From: Bacillus sp. T33-2 | Lineage (GTDB): Bacteria > Bacillota > Bacilli > Bacillales > Cytobacillaceae | NCBI RefSeq assembly: GCF_002860205.1 | Contig: NZ_PGVB01000010.1 | Span: 186,001-250,000, forward strand | Direction of reading: 5' to 3' | Length of the DNA: 64,000 bases | Shown here: positions 43,521-55,196 of the stretch, in pieces | Position numbering within the stretch: position 1 is the first letter of the stretch | Layout: every line of letters starts with the position of its first letter | The notes under the pieces: model-generated | What the model was told of the DNA's origin: nothing | Databases searched by the model: none | The model's input: the letters and a program-made list of their open reading frames with translations, nothing else | Translations under genes and position numbers: made by a program

Positions 43521-44927
43521 TTATAATATGTGGATGGGGTTGCCAAGGGCAACTTCTGCTGCTTCCATTGTAATTTCCCCGAGTGTCGGGTGCGCATGGA
43601 TGGTCATTGCAAGATCTTCTGCAGTCATTCCTGCTTCAATTGCGAGCCCTAGTTCTGCAATCATGTCTGATGCATTAGGACCTGCGATCTGGGCACCAAT
43701 GACAAGGCCATCTTCCTTGCGTGTGACAAGCTTCAGGAAGCCGTCACTCTCATTGAGTGAAAGGGCGCGTCCGTTAGCAGCAAATGGGAACTTCGCAGCC
43801 TTCACTTCAATCCCTTCGTCTTTAGCCTGCTTTTCGTTGTATCCAACGGAAGCCAATTCTGGATCAGAGAATACAACCGCAGGAATAGCCAGATAATCAA
43901 TTTCAGAAGAATGGCCAGCAATTGCTTCAGCTGCAATTTTGCCTTCGTATGAAGCTTTATGTGCAAGCGGCGGGCCTTCTACAACATCACCAATCGCATA
44001 AATATTGCTGACATTCGTCCTGCATTGCTTGTCGATTTTGATGATGCCGCGCTCGCCAAGCTCAACGCCTGCCTGCTCGAGGCCAAGTTCATCGGTGTTT
44101 GGCTTGCGGCCGACCATGACGAACACATAATCTGCTTCAATGCTGTGTTCTTCGCCTTTTGCCTCGTATTTTACGATTACGCCGTCTTCTTTTTCCTCAA
44201 CGCCTTTAGCCAACGCCTTTGTGATAACCTCTGCACCTTTTTTCTTAAGGTTGCGTTTTACAAGGGCAGACATTTGCTTTTCGAATCCGCCAAGAATTTC
44301 ATCGGCACCTTCAAGGATGGTTACTTTCGTGCCGAAGCTCGCATATGCACCGCCAAGTTCTGTTCCGATATAACCGCCGCCAATGACGACAATGCTCTTT
44401 GGCAGCTCCTGCAGGTTAAGGGCACCTGTCGAATCGAGGACGCGCTTGGAAAATTTGAATGCAGGGATTTCCAACGGGCGGGAGCCAGTCGCAATAATCG
44501 CGTTTTTAAACGTGTAAGTCTGGGCTGAGTTTTCATCCATGACACGAAGTGTGTTCGCATCGACAAAATAAGCTTCCCCGCGGACGATGTCGATTTTATT
44601 GCCTTTCAGAAGGCCTTCAACACCACCAACCAGTTTCTTTACGACACCGGATTTAAACTCCTGGACCTTCGAGAAATCCAATTTAACGTTTTCTGCTGTC
44701 ACACCCATTGATTCGGAATGCAACGCATTTTCATAGCGGTGTCCTGCAGCGATCAGCGCCTTTGATGGGATGCAGCCTACATTTAAGCAGACGCCGCCAA
44801 GGTTGGCTTTTTCAACTATGGTTACTTTCTGTCCAAGCTGGGCAGCGCGGATGGCTGCCACATATCCGCCGGGACCGGCACCAATGACAAGAGTATCAGT
44901 TTCGATTGGGAAATCTCCAACTACCAT
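43521..44927 (-). CDS. pdhD: Dihydrolipoamide dehydrogenase (E3)
   Basis: The 468-residue flavoprotein reoxidises dihydrolipoamide with NAD. It has the FAD motif [15 protein letters not shown] (about 15-29), the redox disulfide [15 protein letters not shown] (about 44-58), the NAD motif [13 protein letters not shown] (about 181) and the C-terminal HAHPTLGE (His-Glu base). It is the last gene of pdhABCD, 3 bases after pdhC, and also serves other 2-oxo acid dehydrogenases. GGAGGCG precedes ATG 44927. Confidence 0.96.
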   Translation of the reverse strand: MVVGDFPIETDTLVIGAGPGGYVAAIRAAQLGQKVTIVEKANLGGVCLNVGCIPSKALIAAGHRYENALHSESMGVTAENVKLDFSKVQEFKSGVVKKLVGGVEGLLKGNKIDIVRGEAYFVDANTLRVMDENSAQTYTFKNAIIATGSRPLEIPAFKFSKRVLDSTGALNLQELPKSIVVIGGGYIGTELGGAYASFGTKVTILEGADEILGGFEKQMSALVKRNLKKKGAEVITKALAKGVEEKEDGVIVKYEAKGEEHSIEADYVFVMVGRKPNTDELGLEQAGVELGERGIIKIDKQCRTNVSNIYAIGDVVEGPPLAHKASYEGKIAAEAIAGHSSEIDYLAIPAVVFSDPELASVGYNEKQAKDEGIEVKAAKFPFAANGRALSLNESDGFLKLVTRKEDGLVIGAQIAGPNASDMIAELGLAIEAGMTAEDLAMTIHAHPTLGEITMEAAEVALGNPIHIL

Positions 44928-44930
44928 TTA

Positions 44931-46274
44931 TTACGCCTCCATTAACAATAGTTCTGGATCGTTCAACAAGCGTTTAATGTGATTCAATGCATTTTGTGCT
45001 GTAGCTCCGTCGATCATCCTGTGGTCAAAGCTTAAAGATAATGCCAGTACTGGAGCGGCAACAATTTCTCCGTCCCTTACAATCGGCTTTTCTGCAATGC
45101 GCCCGATTCCAAGAATGGCTACCTCAGGATGGTTAATAACTGGAGTGAACCATTGTCCTCCGGCAGAACCAATGTTTGTGATCGTGCAGGAAGCACCCTT
45201 CATTTCGTCCGGGGCCAATTTCCCTTCACGCGCTTTTCCGGCAAGCTCATTGATCTCATTGGAGATCGTGAACACGGACTTGCGGTCAGCATCCTTAACA
45301 ACCGGTACCAACAAGCCTTTATCTGTATCAGCGGCAATTCCAATATTGAAATAGTGCTTATGGATGATTTCGCTTGTTTCATCATCCAATGAGGTATTCA
45401 ATACAGGGAATTCACGCAATGCGCTTGTTAATGCTTTTACCACATATGGAAGGAAAGTAAGCTTTATACCCTTGGCTGCTGCAACATCTTTGAACTTTTT
45501 GCGGTGTGCAACTAGCTTGGTCACTTCTACTTCGTCCATTAACGTAACGTGCGGAGCAGTATGCTTGGAATTAACCATTGCTTTCGCAATTGCTCTGCGG
45601 ATTCCGCTCATCTTTTCACGTGTTTCAGGGTATTGTCCCTGCGGAACGGCTGCAGCTTGAGGAGCTTCCTTCGGTGCAGCTGCCGGCGTTTCTGCTGCTG
45701 GAACTTCTGCGGCTGCCGGAGCCCCGCCTTTCATGAAGTTTTCGATGTCTTCTTTTAATACCCGTCCATTGTTTCCTGTTCCGGCTACACCGCGGATATC
45801 TACACCTTTTTCGCGTGCGTATTTACGGACAGACGGCATGGCGATTACTCTGCGGTTAGGATCCACTTCAGGCTGCGCAATTGCACCCGCGCCAGTCGCA
45901 TCCGCTGTTTCAGGAGCTTTCGTTTCATCTTTCTTGATATCCTGTCCAGCCTCCAGGGTGGACTGCACTTGTGCTTCTGTTTTGGCTGTTGCAGCCGGAG
46001 CTTCTTCCTCGCCTTTGAACTTCAAATCTTCATAGCCAGGTGCATCAAATGTAATCAATACCTGCCCTACAGTTGCAACTGTACCTTCCTCGACTAAAAC
46101 CTCTTCAACTGTTCCAGCTACCGGGGACGGAATTTCTACTACCGCTTTGTCATTTTGCACTTCACAAAGCACATCGTCTTCCTGCACCTTATCTCCGGGC
46201 TTGACGAACCACTTGACTATTTCACCTTCGTGAATGCCTTCACCAATGTCCGGCAATTTAAATTGAAATGCCAC
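44931..46274 (-). CDS. pdhC: Pyruvate dehydrogenase E2, dihydrolipoamide acetyltransferase
   Basis: The 447-residue E2 core has one lipoyl domain (about 1-80, lipoyl lysine 43 in QNDKAVVEI), a Pro/Ala/Glu-rich linker (about 85-125), a peripheral subunit-binding domain (about 140-175, [15 protein letters not shown]), a second Ala/Pro linker, and the catalytic domain with the HRMIDGATA active site (about 415). The start is GTG at 46274 after GGAGG. It lies 63 bases after pdhB, the longest gap in the operon. Confidence 0.96.
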   Translation of the reverse strand: MAFQFKLPDIGEGIHEGEIVKWFVKPGDKVQEDDVLCEVQNDKAVVEIPSPVAGTVEEVLVEEGTVATVGQVLITFDAPGYEDLKFKGEEEAPAATAKTEAQVQSTLEAGQDIKKDETKAPETADATGAGAIAQPEVDPNRRVIAMPSVRKYAREKGVDIRGVAGTGNNGRVLKEDIENFMKGGAPAAAEVPAAETPAAAPKEAPQAAAVPQGQYPETREKMSGIRRAIAKAMVNSKHTAPHVTLMDEVEVTKLVAHRKKFKDVAAAKGIKLTFLPYVVKALTSALREFPVLNTSLDDETSEIIHKHYFNIGIAADTDKGLLVPVVKDADRKSVFTISNEINELAGKAREGKLAPDEMKGASCTITNIGSAGGQWFTPVINHPEVAILGIGRIAEKPIVRDGEIVAAPVLALSLSFDHRMIDGATAQNALNHIKRLLNDPELLLMEA

Positions 46275-46337
46275 TGGATTTCAACCTCCATTTATATGTC
46301 TCGAATTATTTCCATGTTTGGACAATCTTTGATGGAA

Positions 46338-47315
46338 TTAGAAAGTAAGTACTTTTTTCGCCGTTTCAATTATATCTTTATAATTTGGCAGCCAGACTGC
46401 TTCAGCTTGTGAGAACGGGAATATAGTATCCGGCGCAGCAACCCGCAATACAGGTGCTTCAAGGCTTAAAATAGCGCGCTCACTAATTTCGGCAACGATC
46501 TGCGCTCCCATGCCGGCTTGTTTTTGTGCTTCCTGGACAACAATCACCCTGCCTGTCTTTTCAACAGAAGCAATAATCGTTTCAATATCAATAGGCATAA
46601 CAGTCCGCAGGTCAATCACTTCAACAGAATGACCCTCTTTTTCAAGCTCTTCTGCTGCCTTTAACGATTCATGCACCATGGCACCATAAGTGACAATGGT
46701 TAAATCGGTTCCTTCACGCTTCACATCTGCTTTTCCGATCGGGATAGTATATTCTTCCTCAGGCACTTCCTGGCGGAACGAACGGTACAGCTTCATATGC
46801 TCAAGGAAGATAACTGGATCATTGTCACGGATTGCGGAAATCAATAATCCTTTTGCATCATAAGGCGTAGAAGGTATGACTACCTTTAATCCAGGCTGCT
46901 GGGCAACCAGTCCTTCAAGATTGTCCGCATGCAGTTCTGGTGTGTGAACGCCGCCGCCGAATGGTGAACGGATTGTAATCGGAGATGTGTAACGGCCGCC
47001 TGAGCGGTAACGCATACGTGCCATTTGCCCGCTGATCGCATCCATTACTTCGAATACGAAACCAAAGAACTGAATTTCCATTGCCGGGCGGTAGCCTTGC
47101 AGGGCAAGACCGATCGCCAATCCGCCGATGCCTGATTCCGCCAATGGAGTATCAAAAACCCGGTCTTCCCCAAATTCCTTTTGAAGCCCTTCAGTAGCAC
47201 GGAAAACGCCGCCGTTTACCCCAACGTCTTCCCCGAAAACAAGGACGTTCGGGTCGTTGCGCAATTCGGTGCGCAGCGCATCTGTAATCGCTTGAATCAT
47301 TGTCATTTGAGCCAT
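46338..47315 (-). CDS. pdhB: Pyruvate dehydrogenase E1 beta subunit
   Basis: The 325-residue E1 beta subunit binds the pyrimidine end of thiamine diphosphate; [17 protein letters not shown] (about 26-42) with the conserved Glu, and [12 protein letters not shown] (about 118) are typical. It forms the alpha2-beta2 decarboxylase with PdhA, 3 bases upstream. ATG 47315 has GGAG at a slightly long distance. Confidence 0.96.
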   Translation of the reverse strand: MAQMTMIQAITDALRTELRNDPNVLVFGEDVGVNGGVFRATEGLQKEFGEDRVFDTPLAESGIGGLAIGLALQGYRPAMEIQFFGFVFEVMDAISGQMARMRYRSGGRYTSPITIRSPFGGGVHTPELHADNLEGLVAQQPGLKVVIPSTPYDAKGLLISAIRDNDPVIFLEHMKLYRSFRQEVPEEEYTIPIGKADVKREGTDLTIVTYGAMVHESLKAAEELEKEGHSVEVIDLRTVMPIDIETIIASVEKTGRVIVVQEAQKQAGMGAQIVAEISERAILSLEAPVLRVAAPDTIFPFSQAEAVWLPNYKDIIETAKKVLTF

Positions 47316-47318
47316 TGG

Positions 47319-48990
<1,672 letters not shown>

Positions 48991-48991
48991 C

Positions 48992-49030
48992 AAAAAAAGA
49001 ACCGGCAACCCATGCTGTCGATTCTTTTTA
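48992..49030 (-). terminator. Terminator after ykyA
   Basis: On the minus strand AAGAATCG pairs with CGGTTCTT (one G-T), inner GCA/TGC, followed by TTTTTTTGC. Confidence 0.7.
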
Positions 49031-49040
49031 ACTCCAAAGA

Positions 49041-49715
49041 TTATTTATTTTTTCCGGATTTTACTTTCAAACCCGCTTCTTTGTAAAATGCAAGCTTTTC
49101 TGTGTTGTATTTTTCTGTTTGCGCGTTAAATTGCTCATTTGCTTTCAGTACTTTTTCATACGTTTCATTCACTTTATTGATTTGTGTTTCTAATTGCTCC
49201 ATTGTAAGGTCTTTATTTTTAAACATTCCGTAAAGCTGTTTATCATGCTCAAGACCCTTTGTATAGCTGCCATATAATTCATCATGGATTTTGTACCGTT
49301 CAGACATCGTTTTATATAAAGTATTGGCCTGCTTCTTTAAACCTGGTTCCTCGATATCATCGATTATCCCAGTCACCTGTTTAAATTCTTTCTCGGAAGC
49401 CTTGATGCTTTCTTGTTCTTTATCCATGTGTTTCTTTCTTTGATCCACGATTTCAAGAGCTTCATCAGCGAGAGAGACAATTTTATCGTACTCTTTCAAT
49501 CCTAGCGAAATAATCTCTTCGTAAATCTGCTTTTCTTTCTTCTCAAGCTCGACGAGCGGATCCTGCTGCTCTTCAAAAGTTTTCTCTATCTCAACTACCT
49601 TTTCTAATTCACCAAACATTTTTTCCGCCGGAGTTTGCCTGTTGATACATCCCGGCAAAAGAAGCGCTCCCGCAAGAACCAGGAAAAAGATACGGCTTTG
49701 CATTAATTTAGACAA
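49041..49715 (-). CDS. ykyA: YkyA family cell-wall-associated lipoprotein
   Basis: The 224-residue lipoprotein has a signal peptide with lipobox LLPGC (about 18-22). The mature part is almost entirely helical and charged (KEKQIYEEIISLGLKEYDKI, DELYGSYTKGLEHDKQLYGMF), likely a long coiled-coil bundle. The family is called a putative cell-wall-binding lipoprotein; function is unknown. The start is TTG at 49715, 7 bases after GGAGG. It has a clean promoter at 49746-49774 and a terminator, and sits at its usual place next to pdhA. Confidence 0.88.
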   Translation of the reverse strand: MSKLMQSRIFFLVLAGALLLPGCINRQTPAEKMFGELEKVVEIEKTFEEQQDPLVELEKKEKQIYEEIISLGLKEYDKIVSLADEALEIVDQRKKHMDKEQESIKASEKEFKQVTGIIDDIEEPGLKKQANTLYKTMSERYKIHDELYGSYTKGLEHDKQLYGMFKNKDLTMEQLETQINKVNETYEKVLKANEQFNAQTEKYNTEKLAFYKEAGLKVKSGKNK

Positions 49716-49745
49716 TTTTAAACCTCCTAACATTCGACCAATTTT

Positions 49746-49774
49746 ACTATATCGATAGTTTCGCTTTTTGACAA
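49746..49774 (-). promoter_or_regulatory. Sigma-A promoter of ykyA
   Basis: On the minus strand TTGTCA (49769-49774), a 17-base spacer and TATAGT (49746-49751). Confidence 0.75.
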
Positions 49775-49959
49775 TAGCAGGCGGTGCCATTTCCGGCATC
49801 ACGATCGAAGGGGGGCTTGCCGTTTCGTGGATGATATTCTTTTGAAGAAAATATATGGCTGGGCGGCAGCCTATACCTAATTTTAAATATCAACATAGTC
49901 TGTAGTAATCGCCCGTTTTAACGGTGCGGCAAATGTACAAAAGGGGGAGGTTTTCCTAT

Positions 49960-50091
49960 ATGTATGGTTACTATGGAGGCTGCGGGTATGGATACCCGGC
50001 CTATGGGGCAGGTTATGGCAAAGGCTTTGCTTTAATAGTAGTATTGTTTATTCTCCTCATTATTGTTGGCTGCGCATGCTGGAAATTTTAA
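49960..50091 (+). CDS. YjcZ family sporulation mini-protein
   Basis: The 43-residue peptide has a Gly/Tyr-rich head ([20 protein letters not shown]) followed by one membrane helix ([19 protein letters not shown]). This matches the YjcZ family of small sporulation proteins of Bacillaceae. Three cysteines are unusual and could bind lipid, metal or cross-link. GGGGGAGG lies 9 bases before ATG 49960 and a terminator follows. Its role in the spore is not known. Confidence 0.85.
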   Translation: MYGYYGGCGYGYPAYGAGYGKGFALIVVLFILLIIVGCACWKF

Positions 50092-50100
50092 ATGCGCGGG

Positions 50101-50133
50101 GGAAGGTGTATACGGCACCTTCTCTTTTGTTTC
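50101..50133 (+). terminator. Terminator after the YjcZ-type gene
   Basis: GAAGGTG pairs with CACCTTC (50102-50122), followed by TCTTTTGTTTC. Confidence 0.75.
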
Positions 50134-50325
50134 GAAAAGGGGCGGAGCTGTGCTGAATACAGGGTTAAATACGTATATTGCAAAAAATAAAGCGGTCTTC
50201 ATCACCAGTAATCAATTGGCTTCGCTCACACCGCCTTGTGTCTGCGGATATACAATTATCTTTCCATCATTGGGATGGGATGGAGACTAATGACTGTTTT
50301 TAGTGATTAACAATTGGCATCGGTT

Positions 50326-50355
50326 TTGTTAGACTAAAAAATACATAACTATAAT
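50326..50355 (+). promoter_or_regulatory. Candidate def promoter
   Basis: TTGTTA (50326-50331), an 18-base spacer and TATAAT (50350-50355), 28 bases before the start codon. Confidence 0.6.
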
Positions 50356-50382
50356 TGTAAGTAAAAACAGGAGTGTGTCTGA

Positions 50383-50937
50383 ATGTTAACAATGGATGAC
50401 ATCGTGCGTGACGGCCATCCGGTATTGCGCCAAGTGGCGAAAGAGGTTTCATTGCCTGCTTCCGCTGAAGATCGAAACATACTGTCAAGCCTGCTGGAGT
50501 ATGTTATAAACAGCCAGGATCCTGAAATAGCCCAGAAATACGGGCTCCGTCCAGGTATAGGACTGGCAGCGCCACAAATAAATATATCGAAACGGATGAT
50601 TGCGGTCCATCTTCATGATGAAAAGGGCACCCTGCATAGCCACGCAATCTTTAATCCCAAAATTGCCAGCCATTCAGTGGAACGGGCTTATTTGACATCA
50701 GGCGAAGGATGCCTCTCAGTCGATGAGGCGTATCCCGGTTACGTGCCAAGATACGCACGCGTCACCGTAAAAGGAACTGATATTGAAGGGAACGAAGTGA
50801 AGCTGCGTTTAAAAGGGCTGCCGGCAATCGTGTTCCAGCATGAAATTGACCATTTGAACGGCATCATGTTTTATGACCATATCGATCAAGATGATCCATT
50901 TAAACCCGTCCAAAATGCCATACCCATTGAACGGTGA
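50383..50937 (+). CDS. def: Peptide deformylase (DefB/YkrB type)
   Basis: The 184-residue metallo-enzyme removes the formyl group from nascent proteins. The three motifs are GIGLAAPQ (about 59-66), EGCLS (about 109-113, metal Cys) and HEIDH (about 153-157, metal His pair). The extra insert and length place it with type II deformylases such as B. subtilis YkrB (DefB). ACAGGAG precedes ATG 50383. It is convergent with ykrA. Confidence 0.95.
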   Translation: MLTMDDIVRDGHPVLRQVAKEVSLPASAEDRNILSSLLEYVINSQDPEIAQKYGLRPGIGLAAPQINISKRMIAVHLHDEKGTLHSHAIFNPKIASHSVERAYLTSGEGCLSVDEAYPGYVPRYARVTVKGTDIEGNEVKLRLKGLPAIVFQHEIDHLNGIMFYDHIDQDDPFKPVQNAIPIER

Positions 50938-50947
50938 CCGAGAAATG

Positions 50948-50986
50948 AAACAGCCGGATGCCCTTTTGGCTCCCGGCTGTTTTTTT
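50948..50986. terminator. Bidirectional terminator between def and ykrA
   Basis: AACAGCCGG and CCGGCTGTT pair around an inner GCC/GGC stem, with seven T after it on the plus strand and ATTTCAT-type A/T on the other side. Confidence 0.8.
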
Positions 50987-51755
50987 AAATCAATCCGATT
51001 TCTTTAAGGCCGTGCATGATGCCCCCACTGCTGACATCCTTCGTGACCAGGTCCGCATGGCTTTTTACTTCGTGAACCGCATTTCCCATTGCAATCCCCG
51101 TACCGACTGTCTGCAGCATTTCGATATCATTCAGCCCATCTCCGAAAGCATATGCATCCTCCAGCTTAAAACCAAGTCTGCTCATCATTTTTTTGATCCC
51201 TTCTGCCTTGGAACCACCTGCGGGCAATATATCCGTTGAATGAGGGTGCCATCTGATCAGCCTGAACTTATCATATCCTGAAACATACTCATGCTCCTCG
51301 TCCTCCCCGCAAAAGAGGAGCGCCTGATAAATTTCCCGGTTTATATAAAAATGCCTGTCCTCTTCCGGATGGGGGAATTTCAGTGTGCCCAAACTCTGTT
51401 CAATGTGTTCATGATGTTGGACGCTTGCTTTCATCGTCCTATCATTCATGAACACAAGGGGATGGCCATTCGTTTCAGCATGCTGCAAAAGTCTCTCGAT
51501 TTCCTGCTGCTCCAGTGGATTCCTGTATATTACTTCATTCTCAAAAACCACAAATTGTCCGTTGAAGCTTACAAAAGAATCGATATCAAGCTCCTGGCGC
51601 AGGCTTTCAAACATAAATGGAGCCCTTCCCGTCGCAATCGCGACAAAAATCCCTTCTTCTTTCAGCTGCCGAATGCCTTCTTTTGTTGAAGCCGGAAGCA
51701 GTTTATCATGGTCAAGCAAAGTTCCATCAATATCAAAGAATACAATTTTTTTCAT
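50985..51755 (-). CDS. ykrA: HAD-family Cof-type phosphatase YkrA
   Basis: The 256-residue HAD hydrolase begins MKKIVFFDIDGTLLDHD (motif I, DxDGT), with ATGRAP (motif II), KAEGIKK (motif III lysine) and FGDGLNDIEML (motif IV). The long cap domain between motifs II and III is the Cof type. Substrates are likely phosphosugars or phosphorylated cofactors; none is assigned. ATG at 51755 follows AAAGGAG. It is 22 bases after the EamA transporter gene, in an operon with it. Confidence 0.9.
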   Translation of the reverse strand: MKKIVFFDIDGTLLDHDKLLPASTKEGIRQLKEEGIFVAIATGRAPFMFESLRQELDIDSFVSFNGQFVVFENEVIYRNPLEQQEIERLLQHAETNGHPLVFMNDRTMKASVQHHEHIEQSLGTLKFPHPEEDRHFYINREIYQALLFCGEDEEHEYVSGYDKFRLIRWHPHSTDILPAGGSKAEGIKKMMSRLGFKLEDAYAFGDGLNDIEMLQTVGTGIAMGNAVHEVKSHADLVTKDVSSGGIMHGLKEIGLI

Positions 51756-51777
51756 AGTAACTCCTTTTCTGAGAAGA

Positions 51778-52674
51778 TCAGGCGGCCATTTTGGTCTTCT
51801 TTTTCCCTCTCTCCATCGCAGTTGAAATATACACACCAAGAAATATTACGGCGAGACCGGCCAACATCGACATGTGGATGCTTTCTTCGAGGAGCATGGC
51901 TCCCCAAACAATGGCAGAGACAGGGACCAAATATGTAACGAGCGAGGCGAATTCCGGGCTTCCCTCTTTAACAAGGTAGTAAAACAATAAATAAGCGGCA
52001 CCGGATCCGAGTGAACCCAGCCCTAGAAGAGGAATTATCGTTTCGAGCCTCACAAGCTTCAGCAAGGATTGTGGTTCAAGCAGCACCATGATCATAAAGC
52101 TCACTGCAGCCGCCGCTGTTAACGTATAAAAGGAAATATGCGTTACCGGCAGGTCAGTTAAATGCTTTTTCGTCAGCTGTGTACCGGCCCCGTAACAGAG
52201 TGCTGCCCCAAGCATCAGTAATACTCCGGCAGTGTTCCCTGTCAAAAACTCGCCCGGCCGGATATCAGACAATATAATGATTCCAATGAACCCTAACCCG
52301 ATGCCAATCCAATGGTTCTTTTTCAGGATTGAAGAAAAAAATAAAAACCCGATTATAAGCGTCCATATGGGCGTGGTGGCATTTATGATTGATGCAAGGC
52401 TGGAGGAGATTTTAGTTTCACCGAGCGAAATCAACAGCCATGGAAGAGCATTATTCATAAATCCGACAGCAAATATCTTCCCGGTGTATTTTCTTTCCGG
52501 CACAAGCTTCTCTTTTCTGTATAGCATTACCGCACCAAGAAAAATCATCCCGAATAGGCATCTCCCGAACACAACAGCAGAAGGTCCGAGCGAGTCAAGC
52601 AAAACCTTAATAAACAAAAATGATGTTCCCCATATCAAGCTCAGCATGATCAACGCCGTGTACAATTTGCCCAA
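51778..52674 (-). CDS. EamA/DMT family transporter
   Basis: The 298-residue protein has ten membrane segments in two EamA repeats (about 5-135 and 145-285), with the repeat landmarks IWGTSFLFIKV (about 15), NATTPIWTLIIGFLF (about 93) and the matching LVPVSAIVWGAMLL. Members export amino acids or metabolites. The start is TTG at 52674 after GGGGG. It is followed by ykrA and may export the product or substrate of that phosphatase, which is only an inference from the gene order. Confidence 0.88.
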   Translation of the reverse strand: MGKLYTALIMLSLIWGTSFLFIKVLLDSLGPSAVVFGRCLFGMIFLGAVMLYRKEKLVPERKYTGKIFAVGFMNNALPWLLISLGETKISSSLASIINATTPIWTLIIGFLFFSSILKKNHWIGIGLGFIGIIILSDIRPGEFLTGNTAGVLLMLGAALCYGAGTQLTKKHLTDLPVTHISFYTLTAAAAVSFMIMVLLEPQSLLKLVRLETIIPLLGLGSLGSGAAYLLFYYLVKEGSPEFASLVTYLVPVSAIVWGAMLLEESIHMSMLAGLAVIFLGVYISTAMERGKKKTKMAA

Positions 52675-52913
52675 GCTTATCCCCCTATTCTACAACAATT
52701 TCTGGGCTCCCCTGTATCCAATGAAGCTCAAGTGAAACACCAAATTCTTAACAAATTTAGCACTTCCATGTTTAACCACGAAAAATTCACCTAATTAATC
52801 ATATAATATAATTAAAAAAGAGAGCCAGAAAAATTTTTGCTGTATAAAATTCCCTTGATTACTTTACTTTGGACAAGGAATGTTTAAAATAAGAAGTAAG
52901 GAGATGATCCACT
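52675..52913. other. AT-rich intergenic region upstream of the 23-codon gene
   Basis: About 240 bp without a larger gene. It should hold the EamA promoter on the minus strand. A weak pair TTTACT and TAAAAT (16-base spacer, about 52864-52891) may drive the small gene. Confidence 0.35.
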
Positions 52914-52985
52914 ATGTTAAAGAAGCTAAGGAAAAAGCTTTTAAAACAGTGGAATGATTTGCTTCGAAAAAAATCCATTGCGTAA
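52914..52985 (+). CDS. 23-residue basic amphipathic peptide
   Basis: The reading frame encodes MLKKLRKKLLKQWNDLLRKK plus SIA, a basic amphipathic helix with leucines on one face. AAGGAG lies 10 bases before the ATG and a perfect 9-bp terminator begins 5 bases after the stop, so it forms a compact gene. The family is not recognised. It could be a membrane-active peptide, a regulator or a leader. It is too short for gene finders. Confidence rests on the ribosome site and terminator only. Confidence 0.5.
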   Translation: MLKKLRKKLLKQWNDLLRKKSIA

Positions 52986-52990
52986 TTGAT

Positions 52991-53025
52991 GAGCCCTTCA
53001 AACTTGCGAAGGGCTCCTTCCTTAT
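52991..53025 (+). terminator. Terminator after the 23-residue peptide gene
   Basis: GAGCCCTTC (52991-52999) pairs with GAAGGGCTC (53008-53016), followed by CTTCCTTATT. Confidence 0.75.
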
Positions 53026-53104
53026 TGTAAATTGGAACACAGCAGACAATATCTCCCCAAATCCTTTTCCAGGTTTTGGCACTTGTAGAGTTTTTATAAA
53101 AACA

Positions 53105-53133
53105 ATGAAAAAAATGTTAAATTTTTATATAAT
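53105..53133 (+). promoter_or_regulatory. Candidate rpoY promoter
   Basis: ATGAAA (53105-53110), a 17-base AT-rich spacer and TATAAT (53128-53133). Confidence 0.5.
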
Positions 53134-53168
53134 AGAAAAAGTTATTTTTCGATTAAGGAGAGAAATTC

Positions 53169-53381
53169 ATGATTTTTAAAGTTTATTACCAGGAATCCAT
53201 CAAGCAGGCCCCTGTACGTGAAAAAACAAAAACGATGTACGTTAAAGCGGATTCTGAAAGGGCAGTCCGGACAAAGCTGTCAAACCGGCCTTATAATATT
53301 GAGTATATTCAATCTGTAGAGGGTAAATATTTTGAATATGAAAAGCAAAAAGAAGACTTTCAAGTATTGGAGATAGGATAA
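53169..53381 (+). CDS. rpoY: RNA polymerase epsilon subunit RpoY (YkzG)
   Basis: The 70-residue protein (MIFKVYYQESIKQAPVREKT) is the small DUF1447 epsilon subunit that binds core RNA polymerase in Firmicutes, with the conserved middle TMYVKADSERAVRTKLSNRP and YNIEYIQSV. AAGGAGAG lies 7 bases before ATG 53169. It is 3 bases upstream of rnjA; the rpoY-rnjA pair is standard in Bacillales. Confidence 0.94.
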   Translation: MIFKVYYQESIKQAPVREKTKTMYVKADSERAVRTKLSNRPYNIEYIQSVEGKYFEYEKQKEDFQVLEIG

Positions 53382-53384
53382 TTT

Positions 53385-55052
53385 ATGAAATTTGTAAAAA
53401 ATGACCAGACAGCTGTATTTGCCCTTGGAGGGCTGGGGGAAATAGGCAAGAACACATACGCGGTCCAGTTTCAGGATGAGATCATTTTAATTGATGCAGG
53501 GATCAAGTTTCCTGAAGATGAGCTTCTAGGCATTGATTATGTGATTCCTGATTACTCTTACCTCGTGAAAAATGAAGAAAAGATCAAGGGACTGTTCGTC
53601 ACGCATGGCCATGAAGACCATATTGGCGGCATACCTTACCTTCTCAAGCAAATCAACATACCAATTTATGGAGGCAAGCTGGCCCTCGGTTTAATCCGGA
53701 ACAAACTGGAGGAGCATGGACTTCTTCGCCAGACAAAGTTGCATGAGATTGAGGAAGACGATGTAATCAAATTCAGAAAAACATCCGTTACATTCTTCCG
53801 GACGACACACAGCATCCCTGATTCTTACGGGATCGTTGTCAAGACACCTCCCGGCCAGATCGTCCACACCGGTGACTTCAAATTTGACTTCACACCTGTA
53901 GGAGAGCCTGCCAATCTGACAAAAATGGCAGAAATCGGCAAAGAAGGTGTCTTATGCCTGTTATCCGACAGCACAAACAGCGAGGTTCCAAATTTTACAA
54001 TGTCCGAACGCCGGGTTGGCGACAGCATCCATGATATTTTTCGGAAAGTGGACGGGCGCGTCATATTTGCTACATTCGCATCGAATATCCACCGGCTTCA
54101 ACAGGTGACCGAAGCAGCTGTTGCAAATGGAAGAAAAATTGCCGTATTTGGACGGAGCATGGAAGCGGCAATAGACATTGGCCGTGACCTTGGTTACATT
54201 CGTGCGCCAAAAGATACATTCATAGATGCACAGCAAATTAACCGCCTGCCTGCAAACCAGGTAACCATCTTATGTACAGGCAGCCAGGGCGAGCCAATGG
54301 CGGCCCTGTCAAGGATCGCAAATGGGACGCACCGCCAGATCCAAATCATCCCCGGTGATACCGTTGTATTTTCATCTTCTCCGATTCCTGGAAACACAAT
54401 CAGCGTCAACAGGACGATCAACATGCTTTTCAGGGCCGGAGCCGACGTAATACATGGAAAATTAAGCGATATCCATACGTCCGGGCACGGCAGCCAGGAA
54501 GAGCAGAAACTAATGCTCCGCCTAATCAAGCCGAAGTTTTTCATGCCGATCCACGGTGAGTACCGGATGCAGCTTATGCACTCCAAGCTTGCTGTTGATT
54601 GCGGTGTTCCTGAGGAAAACTGCTTCATAATGGATAACGGCGAGGTGCTGGCCCTGAGTGAGAACGAAGCTCAGGTAGCAGGCAAAATTCCATCCGGCAA
54701 CGTTTATATTGATGGCAGCGGTATCGGCGATATCGGGAATATCGTCCTGCGCGACCGGAGAATCCTGTCAGAAGAAGGGCTTGTCGTGGTCGTCGTAAGC
54801 ATCAATATGAAAGACTTTAAAATTGCTGCCGGGCCTGATATCATCTCCCGCGGATTCGTTTATATGAGGGAATCCGGTGACTTGATCAACGATGCCCAGA
54901 ACCTGATTACAAAACATTTAAGCAAGGTGATGGAACGCAGGACAACACAATGGTCAGAAATCAAAAATGAAATCTCTGATACCCTGTCCCCATTCCTTTA
55001 TGAAAAAACTAAGAGACGGCCAATGATCCTTCCGATCATTATGGAAGTGTAA
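53385..55052 (+). CDS. rnjA: Ribonuclease J1
   Basis: The 555-residue metallo-beta-lactamase/beta-CASP nuclease has the metal motif [10 protein letters not shown] (about 72-81), HTGDFKFD (about 162), a beta-CASP domain with [22 protein letters not shown] (about 366) and MPIHGEYR (about 388). RNase J1 is a 5'-3' exo- and endonuclease central to mRNA decay and 16S rRNA maturation. It follows rpoY after 3 bases. SR1P, encoded at 40012, is known to promote RNase J1 contact with GapA. Confidence 0.97.
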   Translation: MKFVKNDQTAVFALGGLGEIGKNTYAVQFQDEIILIDAGIKFPEDELLGIDYVIPDYSYLVKNEEKIKGLFVTHGHEDHIGGIPYLLKQINIPIYGGKLALGLIRNKLEEHGLLRQTKLHEIEEDDVIKFRKTSVTFFRTTHSIPDSYGIVVKTPPGQIVHTGDFKFDFTPVGEPANLTKMAEIGKEGVLCLLSDSTNSEVPNFTMSERRVGDSIHDIFRKVDGRVIFATFASNIHRLQQVTEAAVANGRKIAVFGRSMEAAIDIGRDLGYIRAPKDTFIDAQQINRLPANQVTILCTGSQGEPMAALSRIANGTHRQIQIIPGDTVVFSSSPIPGNTISVNRTINMLFRAGADVIHGKLSDIHTSGHGSQEEQKLMLRLIKPKFFMPIHGEYRMQLMHSKLAVDCGVPEENCFIMDNGEVLALSENEAQVAGKIPSGNVYIDGSGIGDIGNIVLRDRRILSEEGLVVVVVSINMKDFKIAAGPDIISRGFVYMRESGDLINDAQNLITKHLSKVMERRTTQWSEIKNEISDTLSPFLYEKTKRRPMILPIIMEV

Positions 55053-55060
55053 AAAGAAAT

Positions 55061-55104
55061 AAAGAAACCCGCTTTGGATCAACTCCAAAGCGGGTTTCTT
55101 TCAT
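55061..55104 (+). terminator. Terminator after rnjA
   Basis: AAAGAAACCCGCTTTGGA pairs perfectly with TCCAAAGCGGGTTTCTTT (18 bp). Confidence 0.92.
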
Positions 55105-55196
55105 TTGCAGCCGGGAGTGCCGCCATCTTTTTGCAGTCCAGTCAATGGCTGAAGCTGTGTAGAATGTGCTGATAAGCCAATTGCTTCACAATGTAA

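Noticed and set aside
50063-50290. A frame after the YjcZ-type gene
   Set aside because: It starts inside that gene, crosses its terminator and has no start signal.
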